Shown: positions 41,767 to 51,285, counted from the stretch's first letter. The stretch: 64,000 bases of DNA from Kribbella italica (GCF_014205135.1 NZ_JACHMY010000001.1:1736001-1800000), one strand, 5' to 3'. Notes: generated by a model not told the origin, from the sequence alone. Numbers and translations: made by a program.

Positions 41767-41890
41767 GCGAGCCGAACCTGGACGGGGCGCCTGCGGGTCG
41801 AACCCGGACGGGGTGCCTGCGGGTCGAACCTGGGCGGGGTGCTTGCGGGTCGAACCTGGGCGGGGTGCTTGCGGGTCGAACCTGGACCGG
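41767..41890. repeat. 26-bp tandem repeat, about five copies
   Basis: Units lie at 41767-41792, 41793-41818, 41819-41844, 41845-41870 and 41871-41890 (partial). Copies 3 and 4 are identical; the others differ by a few bases. The shared core is GGGTCGAACCTGG-CGGGGTGC. A degenerate part copy precedes at about 41747. The 26-bp unit is not a multiple of three, and no gene spans it. Confidence 0.9.
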
Positions 41891-41927
41891 GGGCCGATCT
41901 CGGTTGCCGCCGTGCGTCGTTCGAAGG

Positions 41928-42836
41928 TCAGCCGGTGACCGGGTGGTGGGTCTTCACCGGGGTCGGGACCGGAGCGGCCGGGGGATAGCCGACGTCGTTC
42001 GACGGGACGGGCTGCGGGCGGTCCGACGGCTTCGGGGTGGGCGTCGCCTTGGCGGCCGGCTTGGCGCAGGTCGCGGAGGCCAGGCGGATGACCTGGGCGC
42101 CGTCGCCGAGGTTGATGGTCAGGCCGGTGACGGTGAACGAGCCGTCGGTCTGCGGCGTCTGCTGGTTCACCGTGATCGTGGCCAGCGGCGCGGCGGGGAT
42201 GACGGCGCCCTGCTCGGTGCCGGGGATCTGGAGCTTCTGGCCGAGCAGCGTCAGCGAGCCGATGTCGACGCCGCCCTTGTCGCCGTCGCACCAGACGTTG
42301 ACCGAGTCGATGCCGAGGATCGAGCTGGGCGGCGTGAGCAGCAGGTTGCAGAGGTCGGGCAGGTTCTTCGCCGGTAGGTCGACCGTGCTGAGGTCCGGCA
42401 GCGGCAGGCCGAGATCGGGCAGTGGCAGGTCCGGGACCGGCAGGTCGTCGGCGCCGGTCGCCGGGAGCGAGGCGCAGGACTTCTTCAGGTCCGGCGGCAG
42501 CTGGACGCTGTCGAGCGCGCCCTTGCCGAGGGTGACGTCGAGCAGTTCGACCGAGGCCTTGTCGTTCCCGGCGGTGACGGTCGCGGTGCGGGCCGACAGC
42601 AACGGGTTCTTCGGCAGCTCGAGCGCCGACGAACTGCGCTCACGCCCGTCGCGCGACTCGACGTACGGCGTCCTGCTGACCGGCACCTGGCCGTCCGCGC
42701 CGATCGCGTACGCCGAGGAGGGCCGGTCGGCCGCGTTGCCGGGCTGGGCGCCGGTGACGAGGGTCAGCACCACGACCCCGGTGACGGCCGCGGCCGTCGT
42801 GACCGCCGGAACGATGTGTCGTCGCATCTGTCTCAC
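41928..42836 (-). CDS. Secreted choice-of-anchor P-like protein
   Basis: A 302-residue exported protein. The signal peptide (about residues 1-36) ends near GNAA; the body contains short beta-rich repeats and the strongly periodic DLPVPDLPLPDLGLPLPDL. It has a Pro/Thr-rich C-terminal tail (ATPTPKPSDRPQP) but no LPxTG motif or membrane helix. It is like choice-of-anchor P proteins of actinobacteria, whose role is structural or unknown. The start could be codon 1 or Met4. It follows the L,D-transpeptidase gene by 8 bp, suggesting a cell-wall-linked pair. Confidence 0.7.
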   Translation of the reverse strand: MRQMRRHIVPAVTTAAAVTGVVVLTLVTGAQPGNAADRPSSAYAIGADGQVPVSRTPYVESRDGRERSSSALELPKNPLLSARTATVTAGNDKASVELLDVTLGKGALDSVQLPPDLKKSCASLPATGADDLPVPDLPLPDLGLPLPDLSTVDLPAKNLPDLCNLLLTPPSSILGIDSVNVWCDGDKGGVDIGSLTLLGQKLQIPGTEQGAVIPAAPLATITVNQQTPQTDGSFTVTGLTINLGDGAQVIRLASATCAKPAAKATPTPKPSDRPQPVPSNDVGYPPAAPVPTPVKTHHPVTG

Positions 42837-42844
42837 TCACACCC

Positions 42845-43621
42845 TCATGTGCTGTCGATCAGGACGAGCGTCCCCAGGGGAACGCGTTGCAGCTTGTCGA
42901 GCGCGGTCCGCGGGACACGCACGCAGCCGGCGCTGACCGCCGCGCCGAACACCTCGGGCCGCGGCCAGCCGTGGATCGCGACCGTGCCGGGTCCGCCGCC
43001 GAACGTGTCGAGCGTCGGGCTGTGCGCGCCGAGCGGCAGGACGACCGGCGAGGCCGACCGCTTCGGGTCGATGATCGACCCGAGCAGGAACGTGCGGCCC
43101 GGGGGAGTCGGCGTCTTCTGCGCGCCGACGCCGGCCTTCCACTTGCCGAGGCGCTTCGCACCGTCGTACAGCTCGAGCGTGCGCGAGCCGGTGTGCACGC
43201 GGATCGTGTACGGCGAGGAGGCGTGGTCCAGGTCCTCGTCCACCAGCCAGCCGGTGGAGCGGTTGGGCTTCGACGGCAGCAGTACACGCACCCAGCCGTC
43301 GACCCGTTCGACGACCGGCAACCAGGTGGCGCCGAACTGCGCCGTACCGATCTTCGCGAACGGCTCGCCGTCGGGCGCCGAGAACACGGCCGTCTCCACG
43401 CGCGGATGCACCACGACCCCGTCGGTGCTCGCGAACGGCTGCGCGTCGAGTGGCGCGGTGCTGATCGTGGAGTGCGTCGACGAGGCCGCCAGCGTGGTCA
43501 GGTCGACGTCCGGCGTCCCGTCGTCCAGGAACGCGACGGCCCCGGCGATCCCGAGCACGGCGAGCACAGCCACCGCGGCGACCGAGCTGCCGCCGCGCTG
43601 ATTCCGCGTTGCCCCACGCAT
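42845..43621 (-). CDS. L,D-transpeptidase (YkuD domain)
   Basis: A 258-residue enzyme. An N-terminal membrane anchor (SSVAAVAVLAVLGIAGAVAFL) is followed by a short SH3-like segment (WLPVVERVDGWVRVLLP) and a C-terminal YkuD domain. The active-site motif reads IHGWPRPEVFGAAVSAGCVRV with catalytic Cys. It makes 3-3 cross-links in peptidoglycan or attaches proteins to it. ATG 43621 has GGGGAG upstream. Confidence 0.92.
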   Translation of the reverse strand: MRGATRNQRGGSSVAAVAVLAVLGIAGAVAFLDDGTPDVDLTTLAASSTHSTISTAPLDAQPFASTDGVVVHPRVETAVFSAPDGEPFAKIGTAQFGATWLPVVERVDGWVRVLLPSKPNRSTGWLVDEDLDHASSPYTIRVHTGSRTLELYDGAKRLGKWKAGVGAQKTPTPPGRTFLLGSIIDPKRSASPVVLPLGAHSPTLDTFGGGPGTVAIHGWPRPEVFGAAVSAGCVRVPRTALDKLQRVPLGTLVLIDST

Positions 43622-43677
43622 GCCGAACTCCCCGTCAGACCGACCGTCCGACGACGACAATAGGACGAACGCGATTA

Positions 43678-44541
43678 TTACGCCACAGTATGTGACGCTC
43701 CGGTCCGGTAGTGGTCGGCGATCTCGTCGCTGGTGGTCAGCCAGACGTCGGGCTGCGCGGCGATGTACTCCAGCGCCAGATCCAGGTACTTCGCGCGGAA
43801 CGGCTGGCCGATGACGAAGGGGTGCAGGGCCAGGGCCATCACCCGTCCGCTGTGCTCGGAGTCGGCGCGCAGGACGTCGTACTGGTCCTTGACCATCTGG
43901 AGGAAGTCGGGGCCGGTGAGGCCGCGCAGGAAGAGGCCGAGGTCGTTGAGCTCGACGGTGTACGGGACGCTGAGCATGCCGGGGACGTTGAGCGGGTACG
44001 GCTGGTCGTCGTTGGTCCAGTCGAGCACGTAGCCGTAGCCGAGTTCGGCGAGCAGCTTCGGGGTGTGCCAGGTCTCGGTGAGCGCCGGACCCATCCAACC
44101 CCTCGGGCGCCGGCCGGTGGCGGCCTCGATCGTGTCGGTGATGCCGGTGAGGATCTCGCGTTCCTGGTCCAGCTCGTACGCCGTGTGCAGGATCGAGTTG
44201 GTCGAGCCGTGCGCCAGCCAGGCCCAGTCGCGGTCGACGCCGGCCTGGACGATCTGCGGGTTGTGCTCGGCGACCATCGCGTTGAGCAGCGTGCTCGCGC
44301 GGACGCCGTACCGGTCGAGGATGTCGATCGTGCGCCAGACGCCGACCCGGGCGCCGTAGTCGCGCCAGCCGTGGTTGAGCGCGTCGGGAACGAGGTCGAG
44401 CGGCCAGATGCTGGTCGACGGACGGTCGGTGAGGAAGTGCTCGACATCCAGGCCGACGTAGAAGGCGACCTTCTTGCCGCCCGGCCAGCTGATCGGCGGG
44501 CGCTGGGTGATCGGGCTGTAGCCGAAGGGTTCGAGTGTCAT
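43678..44541 (-). CDS. Polysaccharide-deacetylase-family (PuuE-like) protein
   Basis: A 287-residue NodB-homology protein: VAFYVGLDVEHF near the start, MVAEHNPQIVQAG, and LAHGSTNS in the place of the metal-binding HxxxH/S motif. The C-terminal LALHPFVIGQPFRAKYLD is typical of allantoinase PuuE-like and chitooligosaccharide deacetylase-like proteins. No signal peptide. ATG 44541. It is divergent from the MerR regulator across a palindromic operator. Confidence 0.82.
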   Translation of the reverse strand: MTLEPFGYSPITQRPPISWPGGKKVAFYVGLDVEHFLTDRPSTSIWPLDLVPDALNHGWRDYGARVGVWRTIDILDRYGVRASTLLNAMVAEHNPQIVQAGVDRDWAWLAHGSTNSILHTAYELDQEREILTGITDTIEAATGRRPRGWMGPALTETWHTPKLLAELGYGYVLDWTNDDQPYPLNVPGMLSVPYTVELNDLGLFLRGLTGPDFLQMVKDQYDVLRADSEHSGRVMALALHPFVIGQPFRAKYLDLALEYIAAQPDVWLTTSDEIADHYRTGASHTVA

Positions 44542-44557
44542 ACCGGCACGGTAGAAT

Positions 44558-44573
44558 CTGACATCAGTGTCAG
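44558..44573. promoter_or_regulatory. MerR-type operator dyad
   Basis: CTGACA-TCAG-TGTCAG, a perfect 6-bp dyad in the 58-bp space between the deacetylase-like gene and merR. The position suits a MerR site in a promoter spacer. Confidence 0.6.
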
Positions 44574-44599
44574 GTTCAAGTGCTGGCCCGGAGGAAAGC

Positions 44600-44962
44600 A
44601 TGCGGATCGGTGAGCTCGCGCAACGCACCGGTGTCAGCGAACGGTCGCTGCGGTACTACGAGACCCAGGGCCTGCTGGTCTCGGACCGCACGCCCGGCGG
44701 TCAGCGCACCTACTCCGAACGCGCTGTCGATCGCGTCATCCTGATCCAGGAGCTGTACGCCGCCGGCCTCCACAGCCCGAAGATCGCCGAGCTGCTGCCG
44801 TGCATGCGCGACCCGGACGGCGCGCCGAACGATCGCGCGACTCCGGCCCTCGTCACGTCGCTCACCGCCGAACGAGCCCGCATCAACAAGCTCATCGCCG
44901 ACCTCACCAGGTCGCGCGCAGTCCTCGACGACGTCATCGAAACCGCCGCGCGCGAGTTGTAG
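44600..44962 (+). CDS. MerR-family regulator
   Basis: A 120-residue regulator: N-terminal winged HTH MRIGELAQRTGVSERSLRYYETQGLL, then the dimerisation coiled coil (SLTAERARINKLIADLTRSRAVLDDVI). There is only one Cys (LLPCMRDPDG), so no metal-binding pair is obvious. ATG 44600 follows GGAGGAAAGC. It likely controls itself and the divergent deacetylase-family gene. Confidence 0.9.
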   Translation: MRIGELAQRTGVSERSLRYYETQGLLVSDRTPGGQRTYSERAVDRVILIQELYAAGLHSPKIAELLPCMRDPDGAPNDRATPALVTSLTAERARINKLIADLTRSRAVLDDVIETAAREL

Positions 44963-44972
44963 TCGGAGTCGG

Positions 44973-45818
44973 TCAGTCCGGGTGGTTCTTGTTGCGCCTT
45001 CTCAGGTAGCGCTCGAACTCGGCGGCGATGGCGTCGCCGGAGGCCTCGGGGAGGTCGGTGGTGTCGCGTTGTTCTTCGAGGGTGGCGACGTACTCGGCGA
45101 CCTCGGGGTCCTCCTCGGAGAGCTCGTCGGCGCCGCGTTGCCAGGCGCGGGCGAGTTCGGGGAGTTCGCCTTCGGGGATGGGGAGGTCGAGGAGGGCCTC
45201 GACCTTGCCGAGCAGCGCCAGGGACGCCTTCGGGCAGGGGGTGCCGGCGATGTAGTGGGGGATCGCGGACCAGACGGAGACCGCCGGGACGCCGAGGGTG
45301 CCGCAGAGGTCGGCGAAGACTCCGGAGATGCCGGTGGGGCCCTCGTACGTCGACGGCTCGAGGCTCCAGGAGGCGGTCAGTTCCGGGTCGGACGACGACG
45401 CGCTGACCGGGATCGGCCGGGTGTGCGGGGAGTCGGCGAGCAGAGCACCCAGTACGACGACCAGCTGCGCGTTCGACTCGTCGACCAGGGCGAGCAGCTC
45501 GCGGCAGAAGGTGCGCCAGCGCATGTTCGGCTCGATGCCGCGGATCAGCAGCACGTCCCGGTCGGTGTCGTCCGGACGGGCCAGGAAGACCCGCGTGGTC
45601 GGCCACGTCAGACGGCGTACGCCGTCGTCGTCGAAGCCGACGCTGGGACGGTTGACCTGGAAGTCGTAGTAGTCCTCGGGGTCGATCGCGGTGACCAGCT
45701 CGGCGTCCCACTCGTCGATCAGGTGGTCCACCGCTCCGGTGGCGGCGTCGGCGGCGTCGTTCCAGCCTTCGAACGCGGCGATCACGACCGGGTCCCGCAG
45801 GTTCGCGAGGTCGACCAC
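44973..45818 (-). CDS. PAC2-family protein
   Basis: A 281-residue protein of the proteasome-assembly-chaperone-2-like family: PVVIAAFEGWNDAADAATGAVDHL, VFLARPDDTDRDVLLIRGIEPNMRWR, SVWSAIPHYIAGTPCPKASLALL. Actinobacterial members occur near proteasome or mycothiol genes; the chaperone role is inferred from the fold. The C-terminus is charged (EFERYLRRRNKNHPD). GTG start. Confidence 0.88.
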   Translation of the reverse strand: MVDLANLRDPVVIAAFEGWNDAADAATGAVDHLIDEWDAELVTAIDPEDYYDFQVNRPSVGFDDDGVRRLTWPTTRVFLARPDDTDRDVLLIRGIEPNMRWRTFCRELLALVDESNAQLVVVLGALLADSPHTRPIPVSASSSDPELTASWSLEPSTYEGPTGISGVFADLCGTLGVPAVSVWSAIPHYIAGTPCPKASLALLGKVEALLDLPIPEGELPELARAWQRGADELSEEDPEVAEYVATLEEQRDTTDLPEASGDAIAAEFERYLRRRNKNHPD

Positions 45819-45991
45819 TCGCCACCCCCTGTCCTACTCGTCTCCCGGTACGGCGTTCGTACCGGACTGCCAGCCTACGTCTCCGGCCATCCCGGTGCGG
45901 CCGGTTTCACGCCGAGCGGAACGTGTCGAACAGGACCTAGTAAAATTTCTACCGACCCGACTCCGCACGACGAAAACACAGGAGCTTCCCC

Positions 45992-46642
45992 TTGACGCTG
46001 CGCGCGGTGCTGTGGGACATGGACGGCACGCTGGTCGATTCCGAGCCGGTCTGGGCCCGCGTCCAGATCGGGCTGCTCGCGCAGCTCGGGGCGACGTGGA
46101 CGGAGGAGGACTGCGTCACCCTGGTCGGCTCCGACCTGCGCGACGCGGTCGTCGCGTGGATGGCGCGGATCCCCGAGGGCGCGATCACGGCCGAGGAGCT
46201 CGCGACGCGGATGTTCGGCCAGGTCGTCGAGTCCCTCCGCCAGGAGGTCGAGTTCCGGCCGGGCGCGCTGGAGCTGTTGCAGGCCTGCGTCAAGGAGGAG
46301 ATCCCGTGCGCGCTGGTCTCCGCGTCGTACCGGGTGATGATCGATGCGGTCCTCGGCCACTTCCCGGACGGCCTGTTCGCGACGATCGTCGCCGGTGACG
46401 AGGTCGTGAACGGCAAGCCGCACCCCGAGCCGTACCTGACCGCGGCCAAGGCGCTCGGGGTCGACCCGGCGGACTGCGTCGTCATCGAGGACTCCCCGGG
46501 CGGCACCGAGGCCGGTACGGCGGCCGGCGCGTTCGTCATCGCCGTCCCGCAGTGGGTGGCGATCCCGGACGCACCGCGCAGGCTGGTGCTGAAGTCGCTC
46601 GAGCCGCTGACCCCGGAGTCGCTGCGCGACCTGCTCCGCTGA
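45992..46642 (+). CDS. HAD-superfamily phosphatase/phosphomutase-like hydrolase
   Basis: A 216-residue HAD hydrolase (subfamily IA). Motif I is DMDGTLVDSE (nucleophile Asp at about residue 9), motif II is VSASYR, motif III is Lys in NGKPHPEPY, and motif IV is IEDSPGG. Acts on sugar phosphates or similar. The start is TTG 45992 with AGGAG at 9 bases; no ATG is in a suitable place. The peptide-binding protein gene follows at 49 bp. Confidence 0.9.
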   Translation: MTLRAVLWDMDGTLVDSEPVWARVQIGLLAQLGATWTEEDCVTLVGSDLRDAVVAWMARIPEGAITAEELATRMFGQVVESLRQEVEFRPGALELLQACVKEEIPCALVSASYRVMIDAVLGHFPDGLFATIVAGDEVVNGKPHPEPYLTAAKALGVDPADCVVIEDSPGGTEAGTAAGAFVIAVPQWVAIPDAPRRLVLKSLEPLTPESLRDLLR

Positions 46643-46690
46643 GGCAGTACCGTCTTTGGGGTGCCCGCGGGGGCGACTGGGGACGAGAGG

Positions 46691-48271
46691 GTGGATGTGG
46701 TGAAGGTGTACACGCGCCGGGTGGTGGCGGTGGCCGCTGCCGGCGTACTGGCGGGATCGTTGGCGTCGTGCGGCGACAAGACCGGGAGCTCGACGCCGCA
46801 GCAGACCGGCGAGCCGCCACGGCAGCTCACCTTCAAGGTCGCCACCACCGACACCGTCACCTCGCTCGACCCGGCCGGCCCGTACGAGGTCGGATCGCGC
46901 ACCCTGCAGGCGAATCTCTTCCAGACCCTGCTCACGATCACCGGCGACAAGCCGACGCCCGTCCCGGACGCCGCGGACTGCCAGTTCGACGCGCCGACGA
47001 CCTACACGTGCAGCCTGAAGAGCGGACTCACCTTCCCGAACGGGCACGCGCTGACCTCGTCCGACGTGAAGTTCAGCTTCGACCGGATGCTCGGGCTGAA
47101 GACGCCGGGCGGGATCGCCGGGCTGTTCGGCTCGATCGCCACGATCAGTACGCCGGACGACCTGACGGCCGTGTTCACGTTGAAGAAGCCGGACGCGCGC
47201 ATCCCGTACCTGTTGACCACCACGGCCGCCTCGATCGTCGACGAAGAGGTCTACCCGGCGAACAAGCTGATGCCGGCGAAGGCGGTCGGCAGCGGCCCGT
47301 ACGCACTGACGGCGTACCAGCAGGGCACGAGTGCGTCGCTGACCAAGTTCAAGGCCTACAGGGGCCCGCGGGCCGCGCAGAACGACGGCATCGACCTGAC
47401 GCTGCTGCCGGACTCGGCCGCGCTGAGCAAGGCGGTCACGACCGGCCAGGCGGATCTCGCCTTCCACGGCTTCGGCGCGACCGACCTGGACAAGCTCCGC
47501 GCGGGCGACCAGGTGCAGGTCGTCGAGGGACCCTCGGCGGAGATCCGCTACTTCTCGTTCCACTTCAAGTCGGTGGTGTCGCGCCGTCCCGCCGTACGGC
47601 GTGCGGTGGCGCAGCTGATCGACCGGAGCGCGATCGCGAAGAAGGCGTACGGCGACCAGGTGACCCCGTTGTACTCGGTCGTCCCGCCGGGGGCCGGCGG
47701 TCACGTCGAGGCGTTCCGTACGGAGTACAAGGAACCGAACAAGGCGGCCGCGGCGGCGATCCTGCGCGAAGGCGGAATCACCACTCCGGTGCCGTTGACG
47801 CTCGGCTGGACACCCACCCGCTACGGCGCTGGCGCGAAGGCCGAGGTCACCGAGCTGAAGCGCCAGCTCGACGCGTCCGGGCTGTTCCGGGTGACGTTGC
47901 GCAGTGTCGAGTGGCCGCGGTACCAGCAGCTCGCCCGCAGCGGGGCGTTCGACCTATACCACTCGGGCTGGCTGCCGGACTACCCGGACCCGGACGACTA
48001 CCTGGTGCCGTTCGTCAGGGACGGCGGCCTCTACCAGAACGGCTACAAGTCCCAGACGGCCAACAAGCTGCTGGACCAGGAAGTCGCCGAGCAGAACCAG
48101 CTGAAGCGCGAGGGGATCCTCGAGCAGGCGCAGGCGGTGATCGCCCACGACGCACCGCTGATCCCCGTGTGGCAGGGGCGGCTGACAGTGGTGGCCGGTA
48201 AAGAGATCAAAAATCCAACCAGTATTCTCAACCCGCTGTCGTACCTGACCTTCTCGACGTTGCGGAAGTAA
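46691..48271 (+). CDS. Peptide/solute-binding lipoprotein (DppA/OppA family), first copy
   Basis: A 526-residue cluster C binding protein. Its lipoprotein signal ends LAGSLASC; the mature part has TVTSLDPAGPYEVGSRTLQANLF, FPNGHALTSSDVKFSFDRML and AVGSGPYAL. Several in-frame GTG codons (46661, 46691, 46697, 46700) are possible; I place the start at 46691 just before the basic n-region. It is 133 bp ahead of the permease gene and likely part of the transporter set. Confidence 0.88.
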   Translation: MDVVKVYTRRVVAVAAAGVLAGSLASCGDKTGSSTPQQTGEPPRQLTFKVATTDTVTSLDPAGPYEVGSRTLQANLFQTLLTITGDKPTPVPDAADCQFDAPTTYTCSLKSGLTFPNGHALTSSDVKFSFDRMLGLKTPGGIAGLFGSIATISTPDDLTAVFTLKKPDARIPYLLTTTAASIVDEEVYPANKLMPAKAVGSGPYALTAYQQGTSASLTKFKAYRGPRAAQNDGIDLTLLPDSAALSKAVTTGQADLAFHGFGATDLDKLRAGDQVQVVEGPSAEIRYFSFHFKSVVSRRPAVRRAVAQLIDRSAIAKKAYGDQVTPLYSVVPPGAGGHVEAFRTEYKEPNKAAAAAILREGGITTPVPLTLGWTPTRYGAGAKAEVTELKRQLDASGLFRVTLRSVEWPRYQQLARSGAFDLYHSGWLPDYPDPDDYLVPFVRDGGLYQNGYKSQTANKLLDQEVAEQNQLKREGILEQAQAVIAHDAPLIPVWQGRLTVVAGKEIKNPTSILNPLSYLTFSTLRK

Positions 48272-48404
48272 CTGTCCGGAAGCTCGGTGCGACCCTGCGA
48301 TCTGTCCACAATACGGGACGATCTCCACGTCATCACGATCGGGCAACGCCGGACATCCGCCGTTTGACTACGGCCCGTTTCGGCGGCAGGTTAAGGCGGC
48401 AGCC

Positions 48405-49445
48405 ATGTCCGGTTTCGGTCGGTCACCACTACGAGGCAGGGGAACACAACGCGTGAGCACGCCACTCGAGGTCGAGCCGGGTTCTTCGTCGGCACAGCCG
48501 GAAGCCGTTCTCGAGGGTGTCCGCAAGATCGAGGGCCGGTCGCTGTGGCAGATCTCCTGGATCCGCCTCAAGCGGGACAAGATCGCGCTGGCCGGTGGCG
48601 CGTTCGTGGTGCTGCTGATCCTGGTCGCGATCTTCGCGCCGTTGATCTGCAAGATCGTCGGCGTCACCCCCAATGACTTCCACCAAGATCTGGTCGACCC
48701 CTCGTTGCAGACCCCGCTCGGGAATCTCGGCGGGATGAGCGCTGATCATCCACTCGGGGTGGAGCCGGTTAACGGCCGCGACATCCTCGCCCGCATCCTG
48801 TACGGCGCCCGGATCTCGCTGCTGATCGCCGTCCTGGCGACGGCTTTGTCGGTGGTGATCGGCGTCGCGATGGGCGTGATCGCCGGCTACTTCGGCGGCT
48901 GGATCGACACCCTGATCAGCCGGCTGATGGACATCTTCCTGGCCTTCCCGCTGGTGCTGTTCGCGCTGGCGCTGGTCGGCGCGGTGCCGGACTCGATTCT
49001 CGGCCTGGAGGGCGACCCGCTGCGGGTGGCGCTGATCGTGTTCATCATCGGCTTCTTCAGCTGGCCCTACATCGGCCGGATCATCCGCGGCCAGACACTG
49101 TCGCTGCGCGAGCGTGAGTTCGTCGACGCGGCCCGCAGCCTGGGCGCCCGCCGGCCGTACATCCTGTTCACCGAGTTGCTGCCGAACCTGATCGCGCCGA
49201 TCCTGGTCTACGCGACGCTGCTGATCCCGACCAACGTGCTGTTCGAGGCCGGCCTGTCCTACCTCGGCGTGGGCGTCCGCCCGCCGACGGCCAGCTGGGG
49301 CGACATGCTGTCGATCGCCGCCAACTGGTACCAGGTCAACCCGACGTACATGCTCTGGCCGGGCCTGGCGATCTTCGTCACGGTGCTGGCCTTCAACCTG
49401 TTCGGCGACGGCCTGCGGGACGCGCTCGACCCACGCTCGCGATAA
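48405..49445 (+). CDS. Peptide ABC transporter permease (DppC/OppC type)
   Basis: A 346-residue permease. A long cytosolic N-terminal segment of about 55 residues leads into IALAGGAFVVLLILVAIFAPL, then the periplasmic loop with HPLGVEPVNGRDILARILYGARISL and the EAA-type loop REREFVDAARSLGARRPYILFTELLPNL. About six helices. GTG 48453 is an alternative start with AGGGGA ahead. It is placed before its DppB partner, separated by a second binding protein. Confidence 0.9.
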   Translation: MSGFGRSPLRGRGTQRVSTPLEVEPGSSSAQPEAVLEGVRKIEGRSLWQISWIRLKRDKIALAGGAFVVLLILVAIFAPLICKIVGVTPNDFHQDLVDPSLQTPLGNLGGMSADHPLGVEPVNGRDILARILYGARISLLIAVLATALSVVIGVAMGVIAGYFGGWIDTLISRLMDIFLAFPLVLFALALVGAVPDSILGLEGDPLRVALIVFIIGFFSWPYIGRIIRGQTLSLREREFVDAARSLGARRPYILFTELLPNLIAPILVYATLLIPTNVLFEAGLSYLGVGVRPPTASWGDMLSIAANWYQVNPTYMLWPGLAIFVTVLAFNLFGDGLRDALDPRSR

Positions 49446-49503
49446 CGGACTTCTCTCCAAACAGGGAGCCTGGGCTTCCACGAAAAAAGGGGTGCAAGAA
49501 AAG

Positions 49504-51285
49504 ATGAGATGGAATCGCATCACGACGGCTACCGCCGTCAGTGCGGCCGTCGCCATGAGCCTCGTGGCTTGCGGTGGGGGGCCCAAGGCCACTCCGGGAG
49601 GCTCGGGCGGCAACTCCGACGGGGCCACGGCGGAGTTCAACGCCGCGGTCGGCAAGGTGTTCAAGCCCAGCGACAAAAAGGGCGGCACTCTGCGGATGGC
49701 CATCAGCGAGAACTGGGACTCCACCGACCCGGGCGACACCTACTACGGTCTGTCCTGGGACCTGGTGCGCAACTACGTCCGGCCGCTGATGACGTTCAAG
49801 GTGGCCCCGGGCGCCGAGGGCGCGAAGCCGGTTCCGGACCTCGCCGAGGCGCCTGGCGTCCCGAGTGACAACGCCAAGACCTGGACCTACAAGATCCGCA
49901 AGGGCGTGAAGTTCGAGGACGGTACTCCGGTCACGTCGAAGGACGTGAAGTACGGCGTCGCGCGCTCCCTCGACAAGGCGACACTGCCGAGTGGCCCGAC
50001 GTACTTCAACGACTTCCTGCTGGACGTGCCGAAGGGCTTCAGCGTCTACAAGGACAAGACGCTGGCCGGTGTCGCGAAGGCGATCGAGACCCCGGACGAC
50101 CAGACCATCGTCTTCCACCTGAACAAGCCGTTCGCGAGCTTCGACTACTTCGCGCAACTGCCGTCCACCGCCGCGGTGCCGCAGGCCAAGGACACCGGCG
50201 CGAAGTACAAGGAGCACCCGGTCTCGACCGGTCCGTACAAGTTCGAGACCTACGACCAGAACAAGGGCTTCACCCTGGCCCGCAACGATCAGTACGACGC
50301 GGCCACCGACCCGGACTCGGGCCGCAGGGCGCTGCCGGACAAGATCAGCGTCGCGTTCAACGTCAACGGCACCGACATCGACAACCGGCTGATCGCCGGT
50401 GACCTCGACGTCGACATCGCCGGAACCGGCGTCCAGCCGGAGACGCAGGCGAAGATCTTGGCCGACCCGAAGCTGAAGGCGAACGCCGACAACGTGCCGG
50501 CCTCCCGCCTCAACTTCACCGTCCTGAACAGCGACGTTCCCCCGCTGAACAACGTGCACTGCCGCAAGGCGGTGCTCTACGCGGCCGATCACGAGGGCTA
50601 CCAGCGTGCCTACGGCGGTCCGATCGGTGGCGACATCGCCACCAACCTGATGCCGCCGCTGGTCACCGGCGCCAAGAAGTTCGACGACTACGGCTTCGAG
50701 ACCGACAAGAACGGCAACGTCGAGAAGGCCAAGGCTGAGCTCAAGGAGTGCGGTCAGCCGAACGGCTTCGACGTCAACATCTCCTACCGCTCGGACCGCG
50801 GCAAGGAGAAGGCGGTCGCCGAGGTCCTGCAGCAGTCGCTGAAGAAGGCCGGCATCAACCTGACCACGAAGCCCTACCCGACCGGTGACTACACCAAGCT
50901 GTACGCCGGTAAGCCGGACTTCGCGAAGGCCAACAAGCTCGGCCTGATCGTTTACAGTTGGGGTGCGGACTGGGGCGACGGCTTCGGCTTCCTGAGCCAG
51001 ATCGTCGACAGCCGGACCATCCGCGCCACTGGTGGTAACACCAACCTGGGCATCCGGATCCCCGAGGTCGACCAGATGATCGACAAGGCGCTCCAGACCA
51101 CCGACGAGGCCGCCCGCAACGAGATTTGGGCCGGTGTCGACAAGAAGGTCATGGACGAGGCCGGCGTACTGCCGGGCACCTGGGCCAAGGGCCTGCTGTA
51201 CCGCCCGGAGACCCTGGCCAACGTGTTCTCCAACGACGGTCAGAACATGTACGACTACGCCGGGATCGGGCTCGCCCTGAAGTAG
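49504..51285 (+). CDS. Peptide-binding lipoprotein (DppA/OppA family), second copy
   Basis: A 593-residue binding protein; lipobox LVACGGG after a short hydrophobic signal. Typical cluster C landmarks: GGTLRMAISENWDSTDPGDTYYGLSWDLVRN, KFEDGTPVTSKDVKYGVARSL, HPVSTGPYKFETYD. It is quite different from the first copy in length and sequence, so not a recent duplicate. ATG 49504 is preferred to GTG 49492. A perfect hairpin follows at 51339-51372, a usual way to raise binding-protein levels over membrane subunits. Confidence 0.92.
   Translation: MRWNRITTATAVSAAVAMSLVACGGGPKATPGGSGGNSDGATAEFNAAVGKVFKPSDKKGGTLRMAISENWDSTDPGDTYYGLSWDLVRNYVRPLMTFKVAPGAEGAKPVPDLAEAPGVPSDNAKTWTYKIRKGVKFEDGTPVTSKDVKYGVARSLDKATLPSGPTYFNDFLLDVPKGFSVYKDKTLAGVAKAIETPDDQTIVFHLNKPFASFDYFAQLPSTAAVPQAKDTGAKYKEHPVSTGPYKFETYDQNKGFTLARNDQYDAATDPDSGRRALPDKISVAFNVNGTDIDNRLIAGDLDVDIAGTGVQPETQAKILADPKLKANADNVPASRLNFTVLNSDVPPLNNVHCRKAVLYAADHEGYQRAYGGPIGGDIATNLMPPLVTGAKKFDDYGFETDKNGNVEKAKAELKECGQPNGFDVNISYRSDRGKEKAVAEVLQQSLKKAGINLTTKPYPTGDYTKLYAGKPDFAKANKLGLIVYSWGADWGDGFGFLSQIVDSRTIRATGGNTNLGIRIPEVDQMIDKALQTTDEAARNEIWAGVDKKVMDEAGVLPGTWAKGLLYRPETLANVFSNDGQNMYDYAGIGLALK

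Noticed and set aside
41767..41890. Tandem repeat read as a repetitive protein (RVEPGRGACGSN-type frames).
   Set aside because: The 26-bp period shifts frame each copy, there is no SD or fold, and the frames are short products of GC-rich repeats.
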